This document shows, in pieces, positions 34,312 to 45,778 of a DNA stretch of 64,000 nt. Source of the stretch: Isoetes taiwanensis (taxonomy: Eukaryota > Streptophyta > Lycopodiopsida > Isoetales > Isoetaceae). The position numbers and the translations under genes are program-made. Under the pieces are notes generated by a model that worked only from the letters and a program-made list of their open reading frames with translations, was not told where the DNA came from and ran no database searches. Position 1 is the stretch's first letter, and each line of letters starts with the position of its first letter. The DNA lies in the NCBI GenBank assembly GCA_021234155.1, contig JAJEKV010000100.1, positions 1,714,116-1,778,115 on the forward strand, written 5' to 3'.

Positions 34312-36195
34312 TATAAAGTAATTTCCACAGTGGGAAAGGCCAAGGCCAAGTCATTTATAGTCCTAATAGATTCGGGAAGTAGCCATAACTTTGCATCTCC
34401 CAGAATGGTTCAAATGTTGAAGTTGAAACCATTAAAGTCAAAGCCAAGGCCCGTTGTCTTAGCAAGTGGAGCAAGAAGGGCTGACGGCGTGTAAAAAGAA
34501 TCAACTTTGACATCGACTTGCGGGGATTAAGATCCGGATGGGGGCGGAGGTAATGAGCATCGGCAAATATGACTTGATAATAGGTATGGAGTACCTTGGA
34601 CCAGCGAGGGCCATTATTGATTGTGGAAGCGGAAGGTGACCTTCCCAACACCCGGCGGCAAGATCATTGAGATATGTGTAAAGAAGTTGTCCCCATCATG
34701 CGGTGTATGTCTTCTAAACGGCTGTTCAAGTGCATCAAGAGTGGCGGTGTAGCATACATCTTCAAGCTTGAGATTAGTGAGCCGGAATTGGAAGGAAGCA
34801 AAGAAGACAAGATGCTCAGCAAGTTGCCGAGGCAAATAGCTAAGTTGATCACGGAGTTCCACGATCTCTTTCCAGATGAGATCAAGCAGCTCCCTCCTTA
34901 TAGGGGAGTCGAGTGCGAGATACTTTTTTAACCGGGGAACAAAACCGACAAGCAAGGCTCCATATAGAATGACAACGCAGGAGTTGTCGGAGCTAAAGAT
35001 TCAGGGAGGTGAGCTTTCGACCTAGGTTTCATTAGACCTAGTGTCTCGCCGTTTGGAGCGCCCATTCTTTTTGTCAAGAAGAAGGATGGATCTTTGAGAA
35101 TGTGCATAGACTATAGACAGTTGAATAAGCACACCATTAAGAACAAGTATGCGCTTCCAAGATCAGGGCGACTTGATGGATCAGCTTCAAGGAGCAAAGA
35201 TCTTCTCCAAAAATCGACTTAAGGTCGTTATCATCGATACGGATAAAGGAGGAGGAGGATATCCACAAGACCGCCTTTCAGGCCAGCGGTATGGGCATTA
35301 TGAGTTCACGGTGATGCCTTCGGCTTATCAAATGCCCGCAACGCTCATGAGGCTCATGAACGATATCTTGAGGAGTTCCCGGACACCTTTGTGATTGTTT
35401 TCTTTGATGACATTTTGGTGTATAGCAGATCCCTTGAAGGGCACGCGGCAACACTTGAGAAGGGTGCTAGAGAAGTTGAGAAGACACCGGTTAAACGCAT
35501 AAGTTGTCAAGTGCCACTGCAATGCAGAAGGTGGAATACCTTGGTCATGTGATCTCGCGAAAGGCATCTCGAGCCGGACCCCGCCAAGATTGAAGCTGAT
35601 GATTCAAAGGGTCGGCGCCGAAGAATGTGCACGAGGTCGAAGTTTCTCGGCCTAGTTGGTACTACAGGAAGTTCGTGAAGAACTTTGCTAAGATAGCAGC
35701 CCCGCTAATGTGACCTGACGAGGGCGGAGAAGGTGAAAGATTGGGTAGAGCATTGGCACAAGAAAGCCCAAAAGGGATTTGAATTGTTGAAGGAAGCTTT
35801 AACAACAGCCCCAGTCTTAACCCTGCCGGACCCGGAGAAGGATAAGCTTGTAGCAACAGATGCGAGTAAGATAGCTACAGGTGCAGTGCTTATGCAAGAA
35901 GAACGTGTGGTAGCGTATGATTCCGTGAAGATGAAACGCCGAGACGCGCTACCCAACGCACGATCAGGAGTTGCTTGCAGTTGTCAGGGCATTAAGAATA
36001 TGGAGGCACTACCTCTTGGGAAGGAAGTTCCAATTGGATACCGACCATCAGAGCCTCCAATATGTATTCACGCAACCACACCTCAATCTGAGGCAGCGGA
36101 GATGGATGGAGTTCCTCGAAGAATATGACTTTGATATAGTCTACAAGCCGGGGAAGCTCAATGTGGTAGCAGATGCGCTTTCAAGGCACCCCCTG
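34312..36195 (+). pseudogene. Gypsy protease, reverse transcriptase and RNase H
   Basis: The protease active site VLIDSGSSHNFASP lies at about 34360-34400. RT motifs are [17 protein letters not shown] (about 35100-35150), GHYEFTVMPSAYQMPATLMR (about 35293-35350) and the catalytic FFDDILVYS (about 35398-35425) in another frame. RNase H shows LTLPDPEKDKLVATDASKIA (about 35818) and, after a frame change, LAVVRALRIWRHYLLGRKFQ to VADALSRHPL (35972-36195). At least five frame changes make it non-functional. Confidence 0.85.
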
Positions 36196-36459
36196 ACAAC
36201 TAGAGTGCATTGCAACGCAATTTCAACGCCTCCAAATGACTTTGGTAAGAAGATTGAAGAGTCCTTGCCAATGGATGTGGATTTCGGGGAAGTATGGGTA
36301 AGCCTCTCTAAGGAGGCTAGAACAGATAAAGAACGGGAGGCCTTCAAGCATTATAAGAAGGAAGGCAACCTGTTATACCATAAGAACAAGTTGTGCGCAT
36401 TACGAATCATCGGGTGTAAGGAAGTTGATCCTCCATGACACGCACGCAATGACCCAATA

Positions 36460-37746
36460 GCCGGGCCATGCGGGATTCATGAAAACATATTTCAAAGAAA
36501 GCAGCCTATTATTGGCCGGGAATGAAGAAGCAAATAGCTCGCTACATCAAGGAATGTCACTTATGCCGCGTGACGGCCGGGGCAGCAGCCTTCAATTCCG
36601 GGGCATTAGAGCCATTAGAGTGCCAAATGCTAAGTGGGAGGTAATCGGCATGGATTTCATCACGGGACTCCTAAGAACAAATGAGAGGCAAGGGATGCCT
36701 TGATGGTAGTGGTCGACAAGTTGTCAAAGATGGCACATTTTGTGCCTTGCAGACCACGATCTGACTATGGATACAAAGAAAGCTCTTCACCAAAGAGATC
36801 TTGAGCTTCATGGCATGCCAAGGGAGATTATCTCCGGCTGTGAGATCGAAGTTCATGAGTGCCTTTTGGCAAGACCTCTTTGGCGACAATTCAGACCAAG
36901 CTATCCATGAGCACGGCCAGATCATCCTCCGACGGATGGCCGACGAGCGGACCAACAGGATCTTAGAAGACATGCTACTAAACTATATGTCCGGAATAAG
37001 CAAAGTATGGAAGAATTCATTCACTTGGTGGAGTTTGCATACAATAGCACCAAAAGCGGTGAATCGTCCCGGATGTCGCCATTTATGATCAATTATGGCT
37101 ATCGGTGCCTAACTCGCACACTTGGCACAACCCCGTGTCAAAAGTAGAAGTTTCGCAGCAGATGTTGGCCGATATCAAGCAGCCGACTCGTGGAAGAAGT
37201 TCGAGGTTATCGCTAGCGTTAAGAAGTCGACAAAAGAGCATCGCCGATAAGCATCGAACGGTAAGAGAGTTCAAAGTTGGAGATGATGTATGGCTCAAGA
37301 TAAAGGTGAAGCAGGCGAAGCTCAGGATTGGCAATTGCAAGAAGCTTGCTCCAAGGTGGGCTGGACCCTTCAGAATAATCAAGAGAGTAGGTAATCAATC
37401 CTACAAGTTAGAATTGCCAAAGACACCTAAAGATTCATAAGGTCTTCCACGGAGTTTGTTGAAGAAGCATACTCCAAATCCGCACGAAGTTTTGGACACT
37501 CCAACGTTGTTGGAAATGACGGAGGAGCAGCTGGAAATAGTTCCAGAAATGATTCTTGATAAAGCTTTCAAGAAGACAAGGAGGTCGGAGTTCCTCCAAT
37601 ACTTGGTCAAGTGGAAACACTTGCCAGTGGAAGACGCCACGTGGGTACTTAAGAAGGATTTGGTAAAGCAGTACCCACAGTTTATGGAGCAATGGGACGG
37701 CAAGGTCATCTCCGAAGAAATCGGCTCAGGCATGTCGACGGCGTAG
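36460..37746 (+). pseudogene. Gypsy integrase with C-terminal chromodomain
   Basis: Integrase remains include GFMKTYFKESS, PNAKWEVIGMDFITGLL (about 36615-36670), VVDKLSKMAHFVPC (about 36710) and the distal FKVGDDVWLKIKVKQAKLR (37270-37330) with KLAPRWAGPFRIIKRVG. The last ORF (37456-37746) is a chromodomain: EMILDKAFKKTRRSEFLQYL, VKWKHLPVEDATW, then LVKQYPQF. Chromodomains at this position define chromoviruses and steer integration to chromatin marked on histone H3. The first aromatic cage position seems not to be aromatic. Frameshifts interrupt integrase; the chromodomain frame itself is intact. Confidence 0.85.
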
Positions 37747-37773
37747 GTTAATTCTTGTATAGATTAACCCACG

Positions 37774-38082
37774 ATGCAACCTATGCTTGGTATGGGTCGC
37801 GATGCGCCGTTGTTCGATGATGAGACCACTACGGTGATCTCTAGGGCGGGGTGTAATGTCAATGTAGGCATGACCGCGTTTCGCTTTTGGGCGAAAGTGG
37901 AAGGTAGATTAGAAAGTCTACCGGTCCCACCGGAAGGAGACGGCCTCGAGAGAAAAGAGGTCATTAAGGAATGCATTGATAGGGAAAGCACCTTTAGCCC
38001 CATATATGCTTTGATAGGAGGAATCCATCCTTCACGCCCCCACGCGAGAAGGATATCCTCCACCGGGCAACTAGAGGTGTAG
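37774..38082 (+). CDS. Small ORF after the chromodomain (102 aa)
   Basis: ATG start, MQPMLGMGRDAPLFDDETTT, ending RRISSTGQLEV. It stays open for 309 nt in an element otherwise full of stops, between pol and the 3' LTR. No family was recognised. It could be chance, or a late ORF. Confidence 0.3.
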   Translation: MQPMLGMGRDAPLFDDETTTVISRAGCNVNVGMTAFRFWAKVEGRLESLPVPPEGDGLERKEVIKECIDRESTFSPIYALIGGIHPSRPHARRISSTGQLEV

Positions 38083-38598
38083 GCATGAGCCGCATATAGG
38101 CATATAGGCTACTGCCTCCCGCCATTATGGAAGATTCATCCTCTTCCCTACCGGAGATTAGCCATGCATTCATGTAGATAGGTGGGGTGGTCACCATATA
38201 ACCAAAATTTATTAAACAATTAAAACGGTACTAACGTAGTGTCGACCTGCAGGCCAGTAGAGCGCTCCGGAGGGCAAGGAGGTCGAGGCTACGAAGACTT
38301 GCAACACAAGTTTTGTTGGAATGTGTTGCAAGGAATGAAGAGTACCTCGGACAGTAATTATAGATATGAAATGCTGAAATTTTGTCTAACTTAACATAGT
38401 GAATAACTTGTTAATGGTGTTATGAATTGATAAGTATTCCATAATATAATAACGTAATAATGTTCTAAAAGTAATTACCTTAGAGTAATCGCGATAAATG
38501 TATAAAGATTATATTGTAGGTATCACGTTGATTGCAGGTTGCAGGTTAGGAAGATCCCAAGGTGGGGAGACCCACGATGCTGGGGACAGCATCATTTC

Positions 38599-38611
38599 AA
38601 GGTGGGGAGAA
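38599..38611 (+). other. Gypsy polypurine tract
   Basis: AAGGTGGGGAGAA directly precedes the TGTGACG start of the 3' LTR. A near-copy, AAGGTGGGGAGA, occurs about 40 bp upstream (38560-38571). Confidence 0.8.
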
Positions 38612-40168
38612 TGTGACGCGTTCGACAAGATAATCGCCCCGGGGCGTACATTGTACCGCGCCACGCGTCCGCGGCACCGCCACCCATTGACGGGCATGCC
38701 AACGGATAGCTGTGTAAGTAGCCCTAGGGGGCAACTTGCTAGGAGTGTTCATATATTATTAATGTGCACATGTGCACATTAATGAGGGCACACCTTTCCA
38801 TGTTGGCATATTTTGCCACCTAGCCACTAAAGGCAAGTGGGGCCTTTCCAATTATCCCACATGCCAAATTGGGTAATTGGAAACCCTAGCCTAAACCCCA
38901 TGTCTATTTAGGGTAGGAAAACCCTAGCTTGCTAGTTTTTCGTCCTTAGGGTTTTAGAGCTGGGGTTTTGGCTGCCCCAGAGCCAAAACCGCCCGAGCCG
39001 CCCTGCTTAATTGCGCCATCAGTTTCCCTGAATTCGATCAGCTCAGCAGGATGGTTGAACTCAGGTCAGGAGGAGCCACTCAAGGATCAGGTATTTGGTC
39101 AATTTAATAGCTTAAACCGTCTTCTAGTCATAGAATCAGTAGGTTTAGACTATTAAATTGCCCATAGTAGTTATCTAGATCTTAGATCTCGGACACTAAC
39201 TAAAGAACCTAACTCTATGATTGGATCTAGTTCTTTAGTTCTTTACGTGATATATTTGGATGATGTATTTCGTGAACTCTTTGTATTGGGAAGGGGGTAG
39301 AGGCCCTAAAGCTTGTAGTTGATGCTCCTAGAGTAGCCTCTCTAGCACACTGTAGATTCGACTGTGTACAAGAGCCACACCGGGTTGTGGGTGAAGGGGG
39401 GGCCCGGCTAAAAAAGGAGGTTCATGTCCTGACTCTTGAACGATCCCCCTGGTGTGTAAAGCCTACCGGGGATCATTGTGACTAGGTCTAATGGCTTACC
39501 ACTGAGTGCGGGTAAGGCATGGGCTCGACACCCGTGAAGTGGTGTACACTTTCCAGTGGGTTCAGTCGAATACGGGCAGTGGCCCTCTAGTCACCTTGAG
39601 TTAGCATGCAGATCTCCGGAGGGAGTGATCCCTACCTGCCCCATCGGAACTGGGAGGATGAGACCCAGGAATAGCCCCTTCGGCTATGCATCCGGCGGGC
39701 TACAGTCAGGTCCCAACACTTTTCAGCCTACTCTGCAAAGTGTGCACAGGAGGGGCGGATGGAGTGGACAACCCTATGCCATGTTCTTATGCCAGCCAAA
39801 TCCATTGCCATGAATTCTGTCTGCAACGAACTCTGGAGACCCAAGCCGTCAGTCATCCATTGAGTCTGAGCCTTGGGTAGGATCCCCTATGTGATGTGCT
39901 GATCTTTGTCTATGCAGATATGAGGGGACCATCCTTCGAGATGGTCACAGGATGTTGATGTATGTGCTACTGACATGTATGTTTACGCTTCCGCAGCTAG
40001 GTAGGCCCTGAGGGAGACGGGGTAGAATGACACCTTCACTCTCCCCACTGAGACTCGTTACGGGTGCAGTGATATGTGGAGGGCCCTGTATCAGCATGGA
40101 GCTGGTGTGGGGGAAGAACTCCTGTTTGTATACGGTGAGTGCACCGTATACGAGTAGGGGACGTCACA
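38612..40168 (+). repeat. Gypsy 3' LTR (1,557 bp)
   Basis: TGTGACGCGTTCG to GGGGACGTCACA, followed by the GGTGA target duplication. It carries the same 26-bp palindrome at 38758-38783. Compared with the 5' LTR, many differences are CG in one and TG or CA in the other, as expected from methyl-cytosine deamination. Confidence 0.9.
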
Positions 40169-40173
40169 GGTGA

Positions 40174-41390
40174 GAAGTATGAAAGGGTTTCTTTGATATT
40201 AATGAACAGGGCATTATCAAATTCTGCCAATAAGGAAGCCAAATTCTCTGTTCAATTATGGGATTATGTTTGGTGGATAGGGATCTTTCAAGTGCCTAAA
40301 GAAAATCATGGTATTCGTTTGTGGGTCTTTCAACAGGCACATATTCCTTCTACCATTGCTGCAGATGGAGTTGGAGAGAAGCTTCATGTTCTTGGCTATT
40401 GAGATTATGAGGTTGAATGGCATTTGGCTGCTGATCTGAAGACCATCAAATACATGTACAACATAAAACATAGTTCTGGCAAGACTACTCGTGCATACCA
40501 TTATTATTTGTATGCTAGAGTAGATGGTACAAAGAGTACTCTTGAATGTGACCAAGATGCTGAACCAACACGTGAAAGGAAGACGAGATATCAATCCCTC
40601 TCCTCGCAATTCCTGTGAAGAGAGTACATATATGCACTCTACATGTAAGAATAGTGGATACGATGGTGTACGTGAGTATTCTTTTTGCTTGGATGAATCA
40701 GTTAGAGAAAAGTGTATGAAAGATAATGAGAAGGTACTTTATGATATTGGTCTTCATAGTGGTGGCTATAAGATCCTTTAAGATCCTAATAAGGGGGATA
40801 TGGTTCTTTGTAAGCCATCTATGGGTGGGATGAAAGCGAAATGATTTTTGCCTTGTACCAAGTTACGTAAGAATAGATCCTTGCCATCTGGAAAGCGGTA
40901 GGGGTATAAGGAGTGCTGGTAGCAGAAGATGACCGCACTTCATGTGGGAGGGTAAAGGTAAAGAAAACATGGTAGAATTTGAGCGGTCTGGTAAGTTTAA
41001 TCGCAGAGAAGAAAATGGTGGGTGACAAAATTAGATGAATTCAAAAGAACAATAACTGAATTCATGAATACGTTTATAAAGACATGGGGAGAATGTAATG
41101 TTACACATTATATTCACATATTTCACACCCATGGCTTCTTGTATGCCAAAGAGTACGAGAGCTTGGGAATATGGAATATGCAGTCACATAAATAAGCTAA
41201 GAATGCCTTTCTTAATTTTACTCAACATCATGGGTCGTGTGATAATTCATTGCAACAGATGTGCCAATGGTTCTATTGAAGGATTATGTGTAAGCTAGAG
41301 AAAAAAGATATAGAGAAACAGGAGACCACATTGGCTAAATTACTAAGGAGAAAAGCTCAGATGGAGAAAAAGAAGCAGACATGGTGTAGC
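40174..41390 (+). pseudogene. Unclassified transposase-like relic, 3' part
   Basis: This continues, in frame across the Gypsy insertion and its duplication, the frame that ends at 26965. It reads EKYERVSLILMNRALSNSAN, then LWVFQQAHIPSTIAADG, LAADLKTIKYMYNIKHSSGK and YLYARVDGTKS. In related repetitive proteins as I remember them, a Cys-rich pair follows LKTIKYM-type sequence; here the corresponding residues are Tyr. Further stretches (41120-41170 TPMASCMPKSTRAWEYGI-like; 41290-41390 Lys-rich) finish the relic. Stops occur within it. Confidence 0.4.
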
Positions 41391-43190
41391 TCTAGGGCAG
41401 TCGAAAATTTAAGGCAGTGGAGATGCACATCATAGAAGGTGGAGGATATACTTCTGGCATTTCGAATGTATGAGCAACTTTATATTAATATTAGAACCGT
41501 GTTTAGCGGCCAATATTCTATTTTGGTAGCGTGGGCACGACGTGAATAAATTTGGCATTCACTTAATGAATAATCAATATTCGCACCGTGGCCACAGTGC
41601 AAATTAATTTGGCAATCGCTATATCTAACAAACATTATTTTGCACCTTGGCCATGGTGTGTACTAAATTGGCAATCAATTATATAACAAACATTATTTTG
41701 CATTAAATAAAGATATATACAATAAAGTAGGCTCCAAATTTAACTAAAATAGCTTTCTATCTATAACGCAATACATTATTACATTCCACTTTTTACAAAC
41801 AACACAACAAATTATATTCAAACATTCCAGCCATAAAGAATATCACTTTGAAACACCTTCTGACAACATTGTTATCTCTAGATTCTTGGATACATCATTG
41901 CTCCAAAGGCAAGGGAAACATTACTTATTGACCATTAACCTTGATCTGCAAGAGTAGCTTGATCATGTGCTCAAATTTGTTTGATACAACACTAAATTGC
42001 TATAGAAGTCCGGCAATGTCGAGCATCAGTTACTAGTTGTAATTACAAAAATACCCTTCTACATATAATGAATTTCTTTAAACACTCTTAACCCAAAATG
42101 CGCCAGATGCTTATTCATTTCAGACAGACAATTACAAGGTTCAATGCAACATATTAGATGCACTCCCAATGCATTCTACTTTTAAAGCCATACTTTGGTT
42201 TATAAGACCATGAGTGGTCATGTATTAAACAAAATTTCCTCTATTTACTTAATTGGATGCTTATTGAATGTTCCTAACGAACACATGGCACTAATAGTGC
42301 TCAATCTAATAAAAGTATCTTTTGTTCCTCCTAAGAGTTGTAATATAGAGTCTTCGTTGCTAAGAAAGACAAATAGACTAAAATTATAATGAGAAGTTTT
42401 TGTGCGATGTCGTCATAAAAAGGAATACGTGCTTCGATTATCATATATTATTAACACTTAACTCCAATCATTAAAAGACATGATTCGGCACAGTACCTAA
42501 TGAGGACACCTCATGAGTTATATTGGTTTGCAATCATGTTTGTGTACTGAGGGTTGATGATGAAGGTAGGCAGCACCTTTGATAATGAAGCATGAGCTCA
42601 CTTTAACCTCATTTGGTTTGCAATCATGTTTGTTTATTGAGGACCAATTTGGAATGTTCTTCAAACTTGCTTGTCAAGCTTTCATGTTTCACAAAGAAAA
42701 CCAAATCAAGATGCAGTGAGTGCCCTATATGTTGGACAGGAAATAGGATGGATGGATAGATAGTATTTTTACCATGTTAAAATCCAAATACTGCAAAACA
42801 CGAAGAAAGCTTTATCGTTCGATCTCTATGCAACATTGGCTATAATATTTATCGGGTTTAAACCCAAACATTACAAAACACGAAGAAAGCTTTATCATTC
42901 AATCTCTATGCGACATTGACTACACGTATAGAGAGGAAGAGCATGGCATGTCATGCCATTTAAAAGAGTAGCAGCATCCTACTTTAAACGTGAGGGTTAA
43001 ATGCATTTGAAAGAAAAACAGTGCACTTGTTCACGTGGAAGAATACATTGAAACTTTAAATTACATGTCTGTTTCCAACGTACCAGAAACTTTATAACCT
43101 TTAAGAGCCGAGTGTACTTGGAGAAAGAATTAAAAAAGCAAACGGGAAAAGAAAAGCATCTAACAAGTTTGGTTTTGGTAGTTCAGTTTA
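41391..43190. other. AT-rich stretch without a recognised gene
   Basis: No gene recognised. Local near-duplications are visible: GCACCGTGGCCACAGTGC against GCACCTTGGCCATGGTGTG with CAATCRNTATAT-AACAAACATTATTTTGCA (41580-41705), and AAACACGAAGAAAGCTTTAT at 42796 and 42876. Confidence 0.45.
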
Positions 43191-43194
43191 TCTT

Positions 43195-43500
43195 ATCCCC
43201 TTGGATTTTGCTTGTTTTCCGTGTTTTACTTTGTAGCTGGTGGAGGTATAAAAAAGAAACATTTGTTACTTTAAACACTGTTATTCTGCACTAACGTGTG
43301 CAGCAGAAATACTATTAGCTCTCCCTATTTAAGCACCACCCTTTTGTTGGTGGGTTTTGCTTGATTTCTTTGTATTTCTTTGCAGCTTCCTTTGGTAGAA
43401 GTATAAAAAAGCGACATTTCTTACTCCTATGTTATTCTACAATAACGTGTGCAGCATAAACACTAATACCTCTGCCTATTTAAACACCACCCTTTCGTTG
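43195..43500 (+). promoter_or_regulatory. Tandemly duplicated core promoter of peroxidase copy 2
   Basis: Two adjacent imperfect copies (about 43195-43349 and 43351-43500) share TTTTGCTTG, a GGTATAAAAAAG-like box, TTATTCTRC, AACGTGTGCAGCA and the terminal CCTATTTAARCACCACCCTTT-CGTTGG. Each has its own TATTTAA box (about 43333 and 43477). Only the proximal copy is next to the ATG at 43515. The single-copy equivalent lies upstream of the intact gene at 19163. Confidence 0.7.
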
Positions 43501-43514
43501 GAGAAAGAAAAAAA

Positions 43515-44963
<1,449 letters not shown>

Positions 44964-44967
<4 letters not shown>

Positions 44968-45151
44968 TGGATACCATATGGAGATATAATACAAGATGTT
45001 TTTCGAGTTGGCCTTTATTTGAGAAAGGATTGGCAAAACATATCATACTATAAACAAATTGACTGGTACGATATGGAGATAATGTACATGATTTTTTCAA
45101 GTTGGCCTTTATTTAAAAAAGGATCATCCAAAAATAGATCATACTAGAAAA
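44964..45151. repeat. Tandem duplication just 3' of the peroxidase pseudogene
   Basis: Two imperfect units of about 94 bp share TGG-TACGATATGGAGATA, ATGTTTTTC-AAGTTGGCCTTTATTT and an ATCATACTA end. The first overlaps the former stop codon. Confidence 0.6.
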
Positions 45152-45178
45152 ATGAGTCTTTAACTTATACAAAATACA

Positions 45179-45199
45179 ATGCCCGACGATACCGGGCAT
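45179..45199. other. Isolated GC-rich hairpin, possible rolling-circle element terminus
   Basis: ATGCCCG-ACGATAC-CGGGCAT is a perfect 7-bp stem with a 7-nt loop in AT-rich DNA, between the pseudogene and the HUH endonuclease gene. It resembles the hairpin at 25061 but has no CTAGT after it. It may mark the end of the element encoding the HUH protein. Confidence 0.35.
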
Positions 45200-45408
45200 A
45201 GTAGGGGTCTATTTTTTGCTCCGTGCTGACATAGGCTAGAAGTAGAATGGAATGTAAAGGTGGAATGGAACTATAATAGCGGCAAGAGTCTTAGGTGCTT
45301 GTTATGGCAGTTTACTTGCAAGACTTTGGAGTGCGTAATGTAAGGCCTAATAAGTTCATCTAGTTGCCGTATTTCTTGCACAAGCAAGACCCTCGCAAGA
45401 TATGCAAC

Positions 45409-45717
45409 TCAGAAATGGGCACCCCAGCTGATCCCACTCCACAGCAGATATAGCATTCTGAATTGAGGCATAAAACCTCTAAGCTGCCGCCTGAGCAAGT
45501 GCAAGGATGCCGCAATCCTATGCGCCTCAGTTCCAACCTGGATAATGCTATTAACAAACTCTTGAGCATAAAACACTGCCTCAGACTCAGCCGAGAACAC
45601 AACAGGGTCTGGATGGGATGCTTCTAAAGCAGAAGAAATAAAAGAGTCAGGCAAAGACACAGCAGGTTGCTTCACACCAGCAACTGGCTCCCCATCAGTC
45701 TCCATATTCCCTGCAAC
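45409..45717 (-). CDS. Possible second exon or companion ORF of the HUH gene
   Basis: On the minus strand a good acceptor (TTTGTTTTGAGTTGCAG) precedes a frame reading METDGEPVAGVKQPAVSLPD and ESEAVFYAQEFVNSIIQVGT, ending at 45409. It lies 60 bp downstream of the HUH ORF stop. It could be a 3' exon if splicing removes the stop, or a separate short protein. No family was recognised. Confidence 0.35.
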   Translation of the reverse strand, partial: VAGNMETDGEPVAGVKQPAVSLPDSFISSALEASHPDPVVFSAESEAVFYAQEFVNSIIQVGTEAHRIAASLHLLRRQLRGFMPQFRMLYLLWSGISWGAHF

Positions 45718-45778
45718 TCAAAACAAAGAAAGCCATGAAAAAAAACCCAACTGTACAATGTAGAGGCAACCAAGATCA

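Larger units (their letters stand above)
26971..40168 (+). mobile_element. Full-length Gypsy chromovirus (13.2 kb) with extra upstream ORFs
   Basis: LTRs at 26971-28547 and 38612-40168 and a perfect 5-bp target duplication GGTGA (26966-26970 and 40169-40173). A PBS follows the 5' LTR and a purine tract precedes the 3' LTR. Order: leader with hairpins, ORF with a histone H3-like N-terminus, basic ORF remains, a second hairpin pair, an unidentified ORF, gag with zinc knuckle, protease, RT, RNase H, integrase, chromodomain and a 3' ORF. The roughly 4 kb of coding-like DNA before gag is unusual. Many frameshifts disrupt gag-pol. The LTRs differ at numerous CG versus TG/CA sites, so the insertion is not recent. 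Confidence 0.93.
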
